A stretch of DNA of 64,000 nt. Source: an uncultured Acetatifactor sp. Lineage in GTDB: Bacteria > Bacillota > Clostridia > Lachnospirales > Lachnospiraceae. The position numbers and the translations under genes were made by a program. Where the stretch lies: assembly GCA_947627115.1 (NCBI GenBank), contig CANQUQ010000010.1:18623-82622 (forward strand), written 5' to 3'. The notes beneath the pieces are model-generated. The model ran no database searches. It was not told where the DNA came from and was given only the letters and a program-made list of their open reading frames with translations. Positions 10,759 through 18,738 of the stretch are shown here, one piece after another. Positions within the stretch are counted from its first letter, which is position 1, and the number at the start of each line of letters is the position of its first letter.

Positions 10759-11751
10759 ATGAAAGAGGATGAAAAAGAGCAGGACATAGAATTTGTGGAG
10801 TTGGACCCGGACGCACAGATGTCTGAGAGAGAGGAAGACTGGGCGGATGAACCGGAGCCCCTGTCTGTCTGGAAGATGGCGGCCGTGTTTGCGGGACTGG
10901 TGGTCCTGGCAGCCGTTATCTGCGCGCTGCTCTGGCATTTCACCCATACGGGCGCAGACGGCGGTTCCCAGCCTGTGCCCACGGATGCGTACGCGCAGCA
11001 GTCGGAGGGGACGGCCGGCGAAGACGCGGGTCAGGAAAGCACGGACCGGGAAGGCGCGAATCAGGAGGACGCGGACAAGAGCTCTGCGAATCAGGATGCC
11101 GCGGAGGCCTCCGGCGAAGATTCCGCACGGCAGCCGTCGGATACAGAGGCCCCAGGTTCGGAGGGGGACGGGGAGACGGATGACGGACACTCCGAGCAGA
11201 AGCCTGCGGATGCGGAGGAGCCTCAGGTGCCGGAGGACGGCGACGGTTCCATGAGCTTTTCCCCGGTGCAGGAGGATGTGACGCCGAAGGATCTGGTAAA
11301 TCTTCGATCCGTGCCCAGTACGGCGGACGAGGACACCGTAGTGGTGCAGATCAGCAACGGCGAGGTGCTTTCCCGCACGGGAGTCAACTCCGACAAGGGG
11401 TGGTCCAGAATTGACTATAACGGTCAAACACTGTACGCCGTGACCCAGTACCTGACCACGGATCTGAGCTACAAGCCGCCGGTACGGCCCTCCGATCCCA
11501 ACCGAGTCACCACGGTGAGCGGCAGGGTGATCCTGTTTGCGGACTGCGACGACAGCATGACGCCCAAGGAGTATGTGAATCTGAGGACCGAGCCCAGCAC
11601 CACGGAGGGAGACGCGACGGTCCGCTGCCAGCTGAACGGCGGAGAGACGGTGCACCGAACGGGGTACAGCGCCGATTCCGGCTGGTCCAGAGTGGAATAC
11701 AACGGCGAGGTGCTCTATGTGGTCACCAGTCTGATGAAAACGGTACAGTAA
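10759..11751 (+). CDS. Membrane-anchored protein with acidic linker and two bacterial SH3-like repeats
   Basis: 330 aa. Residues 1-35 are acidic and cytoplasmic, about 37-57 form one membrane helix (KMAAVFAGLVVLAAVICALL), and 60-170 are a low-complexity Glu/Asp/Ala/Gln/Ser linker. Two similar domains of about 75 residues follow, each opening TPKDLVNLR or TPKEYVNLR and closing with GWSRIDYNGQ or GWSRVEYNGE. These match bacterial SH3 repeats, which often bind cell wall. Likely an envelope protein; no enzymatic domain is present. The stop codon is inside a 17-bp tandem array. Confidence 0.8.
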   Translation: MKEDEKEQDIEFVELDPDAQMSEREEDWADEPEPLSVWKMAAVFAGLVVLAAVICALLWHFTHTGADGGSQPVPTDAYAQQSEGTAGEDAGQESTDREGANQEDADKSSANQDAAEASGEDSARQPSDTEAPGSEGDGETDDGHSEQKPADAEEPQVPEDGDGSMSFSPVQEDVTPKDLVNLRSVPSTADEDTVVVQISNGEVLSRTGVNSDKGWSRIDYNGQTLYAVTQYLTTDLSYKPPVRPSDPNRVTTVSGRVILFADCDDSMTPKEYVNLRTEPSTTEGDATVRCQLNGGETVHRTGYSADSGWSRVEYNGEVLYVVTSLMKTVQ

Positions 11752-11787
11752 AGAAAACAGTACAATAAAGAGAACGGTATAGAATCC
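11737..11787 (+). repeat. Stop-codon-spanning tandem array, three 17-bp units
   Basis: AAAACGGTACAGTAAAG (11737-11753), AAAACAGTACAATAAAG (11754-11770) and a more diverged third unit (11771-11787). Unit 1 contains the last codons and TAA stop of the SH3 protein; later units look like decayed copies of that gene end. Confidence 0.88.
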
Positions 11788-11838
11788 TTCTTCCACGGAA
11801 ATAATAGAGACAGCAATCATTATGTTTTCGGAAGAAGG
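11786..11838 (+). promoter_or_regulatory. Inverted repeat that could cover the spoVAD ribosome binding site
   Basis: CCTTCTTCC (11786-11794) is perfectly complementary to GGAAGAAGG (11830-11838), a 9-bp stem with a 35-nt loop. The 3' arm runs into the GAAGGAG that serves the ATG at 11848. The long loop makes its effect uncertain. Confidence 0.45.
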
Positions 11839-11847
11839 AGAGCAGAC

Positions 11848-12894
11848 ATGGGACAGAGTTTGGGAAAAGCGAGCGTCAGGCCGGAAAGGCCGGTATACAT
11901 TTTGAACAGTGCCAGTGTGGTGGGCACGAAGGAGGCGCAGGGCCCTCTGGGGCTTTTGTTCGATCAGACGGGCGAGGATGACATGTTCGGCTGTGCCACC
12001 TGGGAGGAGGCGGAGAGCAAGCTTCAGAAGGATGCGGTCAATCTCGCCCTGGAAAAGGCCGGAGTGTCGCCGGAGGATATTTCCTTCCTGTTTGCGGGCG
12101 ACCTGCTTGGGCAGTCGATCGCCACATCCTTTGGCATATCCTCTTATAATATACCGCTGTTCGGAGTCTACGGCGCATGTTCCACGTGCGGCGAGTCCCT
12201 GGCGCTGGGGACCCTGAGCATTGCGGGAGACTTTGCCGAGAGAGTGGTCTGCGTCACGTCCAGCCATTTTGCCAGCGCCGAGAAGGAGTTCCGTTTTCCG
12301 CTGGAATACGGCAATCAGCGACCTCTCTCCGCCTCCTGGACGGTGACGGGCAGCGGAGCCTTTGTGCTGGGAGACGGCCAGGCGGCGGACCGAATGAAAG
12401 CGGACGGAAAGGGACGGCCCAGAGCCAGGATCACGGGACTGACTGTGGGAAAGATCGTGGACTATGGCCTGAAGGATTCCATGAATATGGGAGCCTGTAT
12501 GGCGCCGGCCGCCGCATCGACCCTGGAGCAGCACTTTATGGACTTTGACCGTCGGCCTGAGGATTACGATAAGATCATCACGGGGGATCTGGGAAAGGTG
12601 GGGCAGAAGGTGCTCATAGACCTGCTCCGGGAAAAGGGATATGACATTTTCGCGCAGCACATGGACTGCGGCATTGAGATCTTCGACGGGGACAGTCAGG
12701 ACACTCATGCCGGGGGGAGCGGCTGCGGCTGCAGCGCCGTAACGCTGTCTGCGTATATCCTGAAACAGCTGGAGGAGGGCAATTGGAACAGGGTGCTCTT
12801 TCTGCCTACCGGCGCCCTGCTCAGCAAGACCAGCTTCAACGAGGGAAAGAGCGTGCCCGGCATTGCCCATGGCCTCGTGATAGAAAGGATCTGA
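11848..12894 (+). CDS. spoVAD: Stage V sporulation protein AD
   Basis: 348 aa, the usual SpoVAD length, with the thiolase/ketoacyl-synthase-like fold and the family segments SASVVGTKEAQGPLG, DDMFGCATWEEAESKLQ, YGACSTCGESL and HAGGSGCGCSAVTL. SpoVAD binds dipicolinic acid and works with SpoVAC and SpoVAE(b) to load Ca-DPA into the forespore and release it at germination. In most spore formers spoVAC lies immediately upstream and spoVAE downstream. Here spoVAC is absent from the window and spoVAE lies about 1.9 kb away behind unrelated genes. Confidence 0.96.
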   Translation: MGQSLGKASVRPERPVYILNSASVVGTKEAQGPLGLLFDQTGEDDMFGCATWEEAESKLQKDAVNLALEKAGVSPEDISFLFAGDLLGQSIATSFGISSYNIPLFGVYGACSTCGESLALGTLSIAGDFAERVVCVTSSHFASAEKEFRFPLEYGNQRPLSASWTVTGSGAFVLGDGQAADRMKADGKGRPRARITGLTVGKIVDYGLKDSMNMGACMAPAAASTLEQHFMDFDRRPEDYDKIITGDLGKVGQKVLIDLLREKGYDIFAQHMDCGIEIFDGDSQDTHAGGSGCGCSAVTLSAYILKQLEEGNWNRVLFLPTGALLSKTSFNEGKSVPGIAHGLVIERI

Positions 12895-13009
12895 CGGTCC
12901 GGCACGGCGGACCGCTGTCGGAGAGGGCATTCTTGACGAATGTCCTCTTTTGCGTTATGCTGAATATCAGAAAACACAGGAGAGAGCTGTGCAGGGAGCA
13001 ACGTGACGG

Positions 13010-14050
13010 ATGAGCGGACAACGGACTAAAATCGTTTATTTGGAGATACTGCGGATCATTGCCATCTTTTTGGTGCTTTTTAATCATACGGAAACGGCCG
13101 GCATCCACCACTACCTGGAGACGGAGAACCCTGTCAACTACTGGTTCGGCATCTGCGCGGCTTCGGCGGCTCAGCTCTGTATTCCGCTCTTCTTTATGAT
13201 ATCGGGGGCTTTGCTGCTGCGGCGGGAGGAATCGCTGAGGTATGTTCTCAGGCACCGGGTGCTGAGAATGGTCATCGTACTGGCGCTGGCCGTTCTCCTG
13301 CAGACCGTCTGGAATTGTAAGCAAAATCCGGAAGCTCTCAGCATAAAGACATATTTGTGCAATCTGTACACCGGCACTGCCTCCGTGCCGCACTGGTTCC
13401 TGTACGCGTACATCCTGATGCTTTTGGTGCTGCCGCTGCTGCAGCGTCTGGCCAGGGTGATCCCTCGCAAGACCTGGTTCCTCTATCTGCTGGTACTGTG
13501 GGAGACAGCGAACAGTGTGCTGCCCATAGTGGAGTATTATACCGGTCTGGCGAATCCTCAGTTCACGCCGTCTGTCCTTGGCAAGTGCGTCGTGTGGGGA
13601 CTGATGGGGTACTTTGCCGAGAACCGGTCGGAGGAGATGTTCTACGACAAGAAAAATATCGTGATCCTGTCGGGAGCCTCCCTGATTCTGCTGGCGGTAA
13701 GTGTGCACATCAATTATCTTTCGCTGCGGGAGGCAGACTATATAGCATACGGCGGCCTGTTCGTATCGGTCTATGCGCTTACCGTCTTTGTGGCGGTGCG
13801 TTATGTGTGCAGCCGCCTGAAAATGCCGGCGGCCCTTGAGAGCTTTTTCTGCTTTGTGGGATCGGGAGTGTTCGGCACTTACCTGATCGAGACGCAGCTC
13901 AGGGAAATATTTTATCCTGTTTTTCAGGCGGCTGCCCCCAGGATCCACGCCTATCCTGCGGTCCTTTTGTGGCTGGGCGCATGTGTCATCACCGGGGTGC
14001 TGCTGTCAAATCTGTTCAAGAAGATACCTCTGGTGGGCAGATTGATCTGA
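13010..14050 (+). CDS. Acyltransferase family 3 (OafA/YrhL-like) integral membrane protein
   Basis: 346 aa with about ten membrane segments. The N-terminus YLEILRIIAIFLVLFNHT carries the R-x10-H spacing typical of acyltransferase-3 proteins, and SLREADYIAYGG and the later helices fit the family. Members move acetyl or succinyl groups onto surface sugars; the acceptor here is unknown. It begins 115 bp after spoVAD and splits that gene from spoVAE. Confidence 0.85.
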   Translation: MSGQRTKIVYLEILRIIAIFLVLFNHTETAGIHHYLETENPVNYWFGICAASAAQLCIPLFFMISGALLLRREESLRYVLRHRVLRMVIVLALAVLLQTVWNCKQNPEALSIKTYLCNLYTGTASVPHWFLYAYILMLLVLPLLQRLARVIPRKTWFLYLLVLWETANSVLPIVEYYTGLANPQFTPSVLGKCVVWGLMGYFAENRSEEMFYDKKNIVILSGASLILLAVSVHINYLSLREADYIAYGGLFVSVYALTVFVAVRYVCSRLKMPAALESFFCFVGSGVFGTYLIETQLREIFYPVFQAAAPRIHAYPAVLLWLGACVITGVLLSNLFKKIPLVGRLI

Positions 14051-14081
14051 GCGGAGATACGCGGACAAAGGAGATCGTCCT

Positions 14082-14336
14082 ATGAGAAAAATGGAATTTA
14101 AAATGGAACGCCCCGGACTGCTGCAGGTGGGACAGAAGATCACGGTGACGGAGGGCGTGCTGCCCAGCAACTACTATTATGTGATAGATCCCTCGCTGGC
14201 AATGTCCGTGAACATTCCCTTCCGCGACAGACTGAGGAGCAGGGAGGGTGTGGTCACGGATGTGGCCGAGAGGACGAGAGGCTTTTATGTGACGGTGGAA
14301 TTCGAGGAGCCGGAAGTGGAAACAGATCATAACTGA
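14082..14336 (+). CDS. Small uncharacterised protein between acyltransferase and ridA
   Basis: 84 aa, hydrophilic, no signal peptide or membrane segment. It consists of predicted beta-rich sequence (LLQVGQKITVTEGVLPSN, EGVVTDVAERTRGFYVTVEF), as expected of a small barrel-like fold. GGAGATCGTCC lies just upstream of ATG 14082; a second in-frame ATG is at 14091. Spacing to neighbours is short (31 bp and 28 bp), so it is likely co-transcribed. I do not recognise a family. Confidence 0.6.
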   Translation: MRKMEFKMERPGLLQVGQKITVTEGVLPSNYYYVIDPSLAMSVNIPFRDRLRSREGVVTDVAERTRGFYVTVEFEEPEVETDHN

Positions 14337-14364
14337 TCAAAAAAATAGAAAGAGAGGATTCATT

Positions 14365-14739
14365 ATGCTTAAGAAAATCTTTACAGACAAGGCGCCTGCG
14401 GCTATCGGACCTTATTCCCAGGGCATTATCGCGAACGGACTGCTGTTTGCTTCGGGACAGATCCCCATTGATCCCGCCACGGGAGAGATCGAGGGAGACG
14501 ACATCGTGGCCCAGGCGGAGCGGGTGATGAAGAATATCGGCGCGCTTCTGGAGGAGGCCGGCACCGATTATCGGAACGTGGTGAAGACCAGCTGTTTCCT
14601 GGCGGATATGGGTGATTTTGCGGCATTCAACGAGGTATATGCAAGGTACTTTACTGAAAAGCCTGCCAGAAGCTGTGTGGCGGTGAAGACGCTTCCCAAG
14701 AATGTGCTGTGCGAGGTGGAAGTGATCGCCGCGGTGTGA
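14365..14739 (+). CDS. ridA: RidA family reactive intermediate/imine deaminase
   Basis: 124 aa, full length. Contains KAPAAIGPYSQG, the substrate Arg near the C-terminus in ARSCVAVKTLP, and the C-terminal CEVEVIAAV. RidA hydrolyses 2-aminoacrylate and similar enamines or imines released by PLP enzymes such as threonine dehydratase, protecting other PLP enzymes. Cytoplasmic trimer in known members. AGAGAGGATTC precedes ATG 14365. Confidence 0.93.
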   Translation: MLKKIFTDKAPAAIGPYSQGIIANGLLFASGQIPIDPATGEIEGDDIVAQAERVMKNIGALLEEAGTDYRNVVKTSCFLADMGDFAAFNEVYARYFTEKPARSCVAVKTLPKNVLCEVEVIAAV

Positions 14740-14834
14740 GCAGGAGTGAAAAAAGCGCATTGCGCGGCCCGGATACATAATTTATAAAAAACGGCAGAAA
14801 CTAGAATGACAATATAGCAAAAGGAGTATGCCGA

Positions 14835-15191
14835 ATGGATTATTTAAATGCTTTCTGGGTGGGAGGACTGATCTGCGCTCTGGTGCAGATTCTCATGGAT
14901 AAGACAAAAATGATGCCGGGGCGGATTATGGTGCTCCTGGTGGTGACGGGTGCCTTTATCAGCTTTTTCGGCTGGTACGAGCCTTTTCAGGAGTTTGCCG
15001 GCGCAGGGGCAAGCGTGCCTCTTCTCGGATTTGGGAATATACTGATGAAGGGCGTGAAGGAGGCTGTGGACGAGCAGGGATTTCTGGGCGTGTTCGCCGG
15101 CGGCTTCAAGGCCGGCGCAGTGGGGACTGCCGCGGCGCTGATCTTCGGGTATCTGGCCAGTCTGATCTTCAGGCCCAGGATGAAAAAATAG
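14835..15191 (+). CDS. spoVAE: Stage V sporulation protein AE
   Basis: 118 aa, hydrophobic with about three membrane segments. The conserved SpoVAE pattern is clear: YLNAFWVGGLICALVQIL at the start, then PGRIMVLLVVTGA and VPLLGFGN followed by KGVKEAVDEQGFLGVFAGG. This is the membrane component of the DPA channel with SpoVAC and SpoVAD. AAAAGGAG precedes ATG 14835. It is separated from spoVAD by the acyltransferase gene, a small gene and ridA. Confidence 0.93.
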   Translation: MDYLNAFWVGGLICALVQILMDKTKMMPGRIMVLLVVTGAFISFFGWYEPFQEFAGAGASVPLLGFGNILMKGVKEAVDEQGFLGVFAGGFKAGAVGTAAALIFGYLASLIFRPRMKK

Positions 15192-15235
15192 CGAAGGATT
15201 CCATGAAAAGCGGAGGGCGGACAGACGGCATCCCT

Positions 15236-15736
15236 TCACAGTATTTCGTAAGCGATGCCGGCCCGGTCGAGAATGCGGGCCAGCTCCCTGTCCCATATGG
15301 CATCCGGCTCCTTCGACAGAAGAAAGGTATGGCAGGCGGTGGCTGTAGTCAGCACCGCCTTTGTTCCGTCATAGCGGATGTTCAGCGCCAGTGCCTTCAC
15401 CTGTTCCCGGTCCCCACCGCAGTTCTCCCTGCACAGCAGCTCGGCCGCGATTTCGGGCTTCAGCTGCAGCGTGATCCGAAAGAAGAGCGGTGCGCGTTTT
15501 CCCTTGATCAAGTCAAAACACAGTCTCCTCATCTCGCTCCAGGGGCGGAATTCGTCCTGTGCAGGAGCATCGCCGCCGTCCGTGCCGGCGTAAAATTCCT
15601 TGTTTATGCGGCCGTCAATGGTAAAGGTATTGGCGGTACCGATCACGGCTTCCTCCAGCAGAAATATATCAAAGCTGTCTGAAATCAGGAGCCTGTTCAT
15701 AAAATCTTTCATGGCAGTAATCTGCAGCGCTGTCAT
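15236..15736 (-). CDS. DUF5721-like conserved protein
   Basis: 166 aa on the minus strand, starting MTALQITAMKDFMNRLL, with the segments FDIFLLEEAVIGTANTFTIDGRINKEFY and the C-terminal YDGTKAVLTTATACHTFLLSKE. I match it to a short Lachnospiraceae family of unknown function (DUF5721). Start at 15736 is supported by GGGGAG upstream and by a consensus promoter at 15807-15779 on the same strand. It converges with spoVAE. An overlapping plus-strand frame has no such support. Confidence 0.75.
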   Translation of the reverse strand: MTALQITAMKDFMNRLLISDSFDIFLLEEAVIGTANTFTIDGRINKEFYAGTDGGDAPAQDEFRPWSEMRRLCFDLIKGKRAPLFFRITLQLKPEIAAELLCRENCGGDREQVKALALNIRYDGTKAVLTTATACHTFLLSKEPDAIWDRELARILDRAGIAYEIL

Positions 15737-15778
15737 AGGTTCTGTCTCCCCGGTCCTCCGCGGAACTTATTTTTTTCT

Positions 15779-15807
15779 ATCTTATCCCGAATGCTCTAAA
15801 ATTGCAA
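15779..15807 (-). promoter_or_regulatory. Candidate sigma-A promoter for the DUF5721-like gene
   Basis: On the minus strand TTGCAA (15807-15802), 17-bp spacer, TAAGAT (15784-15779). It lies back to back with the degV promoter. Confidence 0.7.
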
Positions 15808-15822
15808 TTATTATTAAAATTC

Positions 15823-15851
15823 TTTACAGGAGCACATTTCTGTGCTAATAT
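15823..15851 (+). promoter_or_regulatory. Candidate extended -10 promoter for degV
   Basis: TTTACA (15823-15828), 17-bp spacer, TAATAT (15846-15851), with TGC directly upstream of the -10 box. It leaves a leader of about 150 nt before degV, in which I see no riboswitch. Confidence 0.75.
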
Positions 15852-16008
15852 ACATAGTAATGAAAACTACATGAAGATGTATATTAAACACGATACTTGG
15901 TTAAGAGTGCTGCAATTTGCGGTGAATAAAATTACGCGGCCGGGGTTAAAATGCAGGATATCGGGATGCAGACCGCGATGCGGTACGGATCCGGGAACGG
16001 AGGAAAAA

Positions 16009-16845
16009 ATGAGCTATAAGATCATTGTGGACAGCTGCGGCGAGCTCCCGGAGGAGCTGCTGCACGACGGCAGATTTGAGAGGATCCCGCTCTCTCTTGA
16101 GGTAGGCGATTATCAGATATTGGATGACGAGGGCTTTGACCAGGCCGAATTTCTGCGGCGGGTGGCGGACTCTCCCCAGTGCCCGAAGTCTGCCTGTCCC
16201 TCGCCGGAGCGTTTTATGGAGGCGTATCATACCCCGGCAGAGCATGTGTATGCCGTGACCCTCTCCTCCCGTCTCAGCGGCAGCTTTAACAGCGCAAAAT
16301 TAGGCCGGCAGCTATATCACGAAAAATATGGGAACAAACAGATCCATATCATAGACTCCGAATCGGCCAGCGGGGGAGAGACGCAGCTGGCCCTGAAACT
16401 GCGGGATATGGAGGAGGCCGGACTTCCCTTTGAGGAGATCGCGGAGCAGATCGACAGGTACAGAGACACGCTGCACACCTATTTTGTGCTGGATAATCTG
16501 GAGACGCTCCGAAAGAACGGCAGGCTCAGCAGAGTGAAGGCGGTGATGGCCTCCGCGCTGAACATCAAGCCGGTGATGGGATCGATCGGGGGAGAGATCA
16601 TTCAGAAGAGCCGGGCCGTCGGCATCAAAAAGGCCCTTGAGAAAATGGCCGAGTACGCGGCCGCAGAAGCGCCGGATTCCGAGCGGCGGAGACTGATCAT
16701 CACGCACTGCAATGCGCGCGCAAGAGCGGAACAGGTCAAGAGACGCATACTGGAGAAGATCCCCTTTAGGGAGTGCATTATCCTGGATACCAGAGGAGTC
16801 AGCAGCATGTACGCCAACGACGGCGGGGTGATCGTCACCACATGA
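16009..16845 (+). CDS. DegV family fatty-acid-binding protein
   Basis: 278 aa. Opens YKIIVDSCGELPEELL, then SQ/CPKSACPSPERF in the ligand-lid region, SSRLSGSFNSA, and LETLRKNGRLSRVKA, all hallmarks of DegV/FakB proteins. These bind a fatty acid; in systems with FakA kinase they present it for phosphorylation. No kinase partner is in the window. ATG 16009 is chosen because GGAGGAAAAA lies directly upstream and the family begins here; the frame runs open further upstream without a ribosome binding site. Confidence 0.93.
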   Translation: MSYKIIVDSCGELPEELLHDGRFERIPLSLEVGDYQILDDEGFDQAEFLRRVADSPQCPKSACPSPERFMEAYHTPAEHVYAVTLSSRLSGSFNSAKLGRQLYHEKYGNKQIHIIDSESASGGETQLALKLRDMEEAGLPFEEIAEQIDRYRDTLHTYFVLDNLETLRKNGRLSRVKAVMASALNIKPVMGSIGGEIIQKSRAVGIKKALEKMAEYAAAEAPDSERRRLIITHCNARARAEQVKRRILEKIPFRECIILDTRGVSSMYANDGGVIVTT

Positions 16846-16869
16846 GGGGGATGCGGCCCGCCGCGGCTC

Positions 16870-17151
16870 TTAAAATACGGTGGAGAGATACAGGATCAAA
16901 GCGATCTGTGCAAGGAGAATAAGGGGCATTCCGTATTTAAAATACCAATGCCTTGTCTTATGGCGGAAATAATACATCCCCAGGATACATCCCAGGGCTC
17001 CGCCCAGCAGGGCGGTGGAAAATAAAGAAGCCTCCGAGATGCGCCAGGCACCCCGGATGGCTCTTTTTTTGTCCACGCCCATCACAGTAAAGCCGATCAG
17101 ATTTATCAGGATCAAATAGATTACAGCGACGGTCTTAACAGCAACGGTCAT
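16870..17151 (-). CDS. DUF1294 family small membrane protein
   Basis: 93 aa with three membrane segments. The family core is present: NLIGFTVMGVDKKRA, WRISEASLFSTALLGGALG, and HKTRHWYFKYGMPLIL. Function is not known; some relatives carry a fused cold-shock domain, absent here. It starts 35 bp after argG on the same strand and is probably co-transcribed with it. Confidence 0.88.
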   Translation of the reverse strand: MTVAVKTVAVIYLILINLIGFTVMGVDKKRAIRGAWRISEASLFSTALLGGALGCILGMYYFRHKTRHWYFKYGMPLILLAQIALILYLSTVF

Positions 17152-17186
17152 GTCGATATCGTTCCCTCTCTACAGTAAATCATATC

Positions 17187-18410
17187 TCAGAACAGCTTCT
17201 CGCCCTGTTCCTGCATCTTCATGGCCCGGACCTTGCTGGACAGGCCGAACAGATTGATGAAGCCCTCGGCGTCGTGGTGATCGTACAGATCGCCGGTGGT
17301 AAAGGAAGCGATGCTCTCGTTGTACAGGCTGTAGGGGGAGGTGGTCCCGGCCTTGATGATATTGCCCTTGTACAGCTTGAACTTTACCTCGCCGGTCACA
17401 TATTTCTGAGTCTCCTCGATAAATGCCTGCTGTGCCTGACGCAGGGGAGTGAACCATTTTCCCTCGTACACAAGGCTTGCAAATCGGCTGCCCATTTCCT
17501 TCTTCATGGCGTAGGTGTCCCGGTCCAGGATCAGCTCTTCCAGCTGCTGGTGCGCCTCCATGAGAATGGTGCCGCCGGGCGTCTCATACACGCCGCGGGA
17601 CTTCATGCCCACCACACGGTTCTCCACGATGTCGATGATGCCGATGCCGTGCTTGCCGCCCAGCTCGTTCAGGACGGTAATGATCTCGGAGACCTTCATC
17701 TTCTTCCCGTTCACGGAAGTGGGAACGCCCTTTTCAAAGGTCATCGTCACATATTCGCCCTGGTCGGGAGCCTTTTCGGGCGTTACGCCCAGCACCAGCA
17801 GATGCTCGAAATTGGGCTCGTTGGCGGGATCCTCCAGCTCCAGTCCCTCGTGGCTGATATGCCAGATGTTGCGGTCGCGGCTGTAGGAGGAATCGGCGGA
17901 GAAGGGGAGATGAATTCCGTGGGCCTTGCAGTATGCGATCTCGGACTCGCGGGAATCCATGTTCCATTTTTCGTTCCTCCAGGCGGCGATGATCTTCAGG
18001 TCGGGAGCCAGCGCCTTGATGCCCAGCTCGAAGCGGATCTGGTCGTTGCCCTTGCCGGTCGCGCCGTGGCAGATGGCGGTAGCGCCCTCCTTGCGCGCGA
18101 TCTCCACCAGCTTCTTTGCGATCAGGGGACGGGCCATGGAGGTGCCTAACAGGTACTTGTTCTCATAAACGGCGTTGGCCTGCACGCAGGGAACAATGTA
18201 CTCGTCGCAGAATTCGTCGATCACGTTTTCAATGTACAGCTTGGAAGCGCCGCAGGACTTTGCGCGTTCCTCCAGACCGTCCAGCTCCTCCGCCTGACCG
18301 CAGTCCACGCAGACGCAGATGACCTCGTAGTCAAAGTTCTCTTTCAGCCAGGGGATGATGACGGTGGTGTCCAGACCGCCGGAATAGGCGAGAATCACTT
18401 TTTCTTTCAT
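17187..18410 (-). CDS. argG: Argininosuccinate synthase
   Basis: 407 aa, full length. Joins citrulline and aspartate using ATP, the penultimate step of arginine synthesis. The N-type ATP-pyrophosphatase P-loop AYSGGLDTTV is at the N-terminus, followed by GATGKGNDQIRFE and YSRDRNIWHIS. It is divergent from argC-argJ-argB-argD, which make ornithine; argF, carbamoyl-phosphate synthase and argH are not in the window. Confidence 0.97.
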   Translation of the reverse strand: MKEKVILAYSGGLDTTVIIPWLKENFDYEVICVCVDCGQAEELDGLEERAKSCGASKLYIENVIDEFCDEYIVPCVQANAVYENKYLLGTSMARPLIAKKLVEIARKEGATAICHGATGKGNDQIRFELGIKALAPDLKIIAAWRNEKWNMDSRESEIAYCKAHGIHLPFSADSSYSRDRNIWHISHEGLELEDPANEPNFEHLLVLGVTPEKAPDQGEYVTMTFEKGVPTSVNGKKMKVSEIITVLNELGGKHGIGIIDIVENRVVGMKSRGVYETPGGTILMEAHQQLEELILDRDTYAMKKEMGSRFASLVYEGKWFTPLRQAQQAFIEETQKYVTGEVKFKLYKGNIIKAGTTSPYSLYNESIASFTTGDLYDHHDAEGFINLFGLSSKVRAMKMQEQGEKLF

Positions 18411-18457
18411 AGTATGAGCCTCCGTATATATGTATATATTTTTTACAAGCTGAAATC

Positions 18458-18486
18458 ACTATACAACAGAACCCTTGGAATTGCAA
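18458..18486 (-). promoter_or_regulatory. Candidate sigma-A promoter for argG
   Basis: On the minus strand TTGCAA (18486-18481), 17-bp spacer, TATAGT (18463-18458). It is 48 bp from the argG start codon. Confidence 0.75.
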
Positions 18487-18612
18487 GCAAAATTGACCGG
18501 CGAAAGACCGGGGAATACCGGGGGAGAGGCCCGGCGGACGAAGGAGGGGTGGAGGAGCCCGTGACGGAAACTTGCTGACGGAAGCATTCGGAGGGTGAAT
18601 AAGGGAGGATGA

Positions 18613-18626
18613 TGCATTTTTATGCA
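18613..18626. promoter_or_regulatory. Candidate ARG box (ArgR/AhrC operator)
   Basis: TGCATTTTTATGCA is a near-perfect palindrome of ARG-box form (compare the known TGAATnnnnATTCA type). A weaker half-match, ATGAATAAATATAAAAT, follows at about 18642-18658. ArgR hexamers usually bind paired boxes, and both lie just upstream of the argC promoter in the argG-argC divergent region. No argR gene is in the window. Confidence 0.55.
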
Positions 18627-18674
18627 ATAAATTGCGCCAAAATGAATAAATATAAAATTTCCCCCATAAAGTAG

Positions 18675-18702
18675 TAGACATCAGTGCAAAAAGTGATATA
18701 AT
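18675..18702 (+). promoter_or_regulatory. Sigma-A promoter of the argC operon
   Basis: TAGACA (18675-18680), 16-bp spacer, TATAAT (18697-18702) with an extended TGA. It lies 37 bp before ATG 18739 and downstream of the candidate ARG boxes. Confidence 0.8.
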
Positions 18703-18738
18703 GGTAAAGTCACTTTGAAACGGTATTCGGGAGGAAAT

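Noticed and set aside
10657..12930. Minus-strand open frame of 757 codons spanning the SH3 gene and spoVAD
   Set aside because: It crosses two real plus-strand genes and a tandem array, has no recognisable domain, and is rich in His/Arg/Pro as expected for an antisense frame.
15203..15682. Plus-strand open frame overlapping the DUF5721-like gene
   Set aside because: The minus-strand frame has a family match, ribosome binding site and consensus promoter; the plus-strand frame has none.
15802..16008. N-terminal extension of the DegV protein
   Set aside because: The frame is open, but the extension would cover the promoter -10 box, has no ribosome binding site, and is absent from the family.
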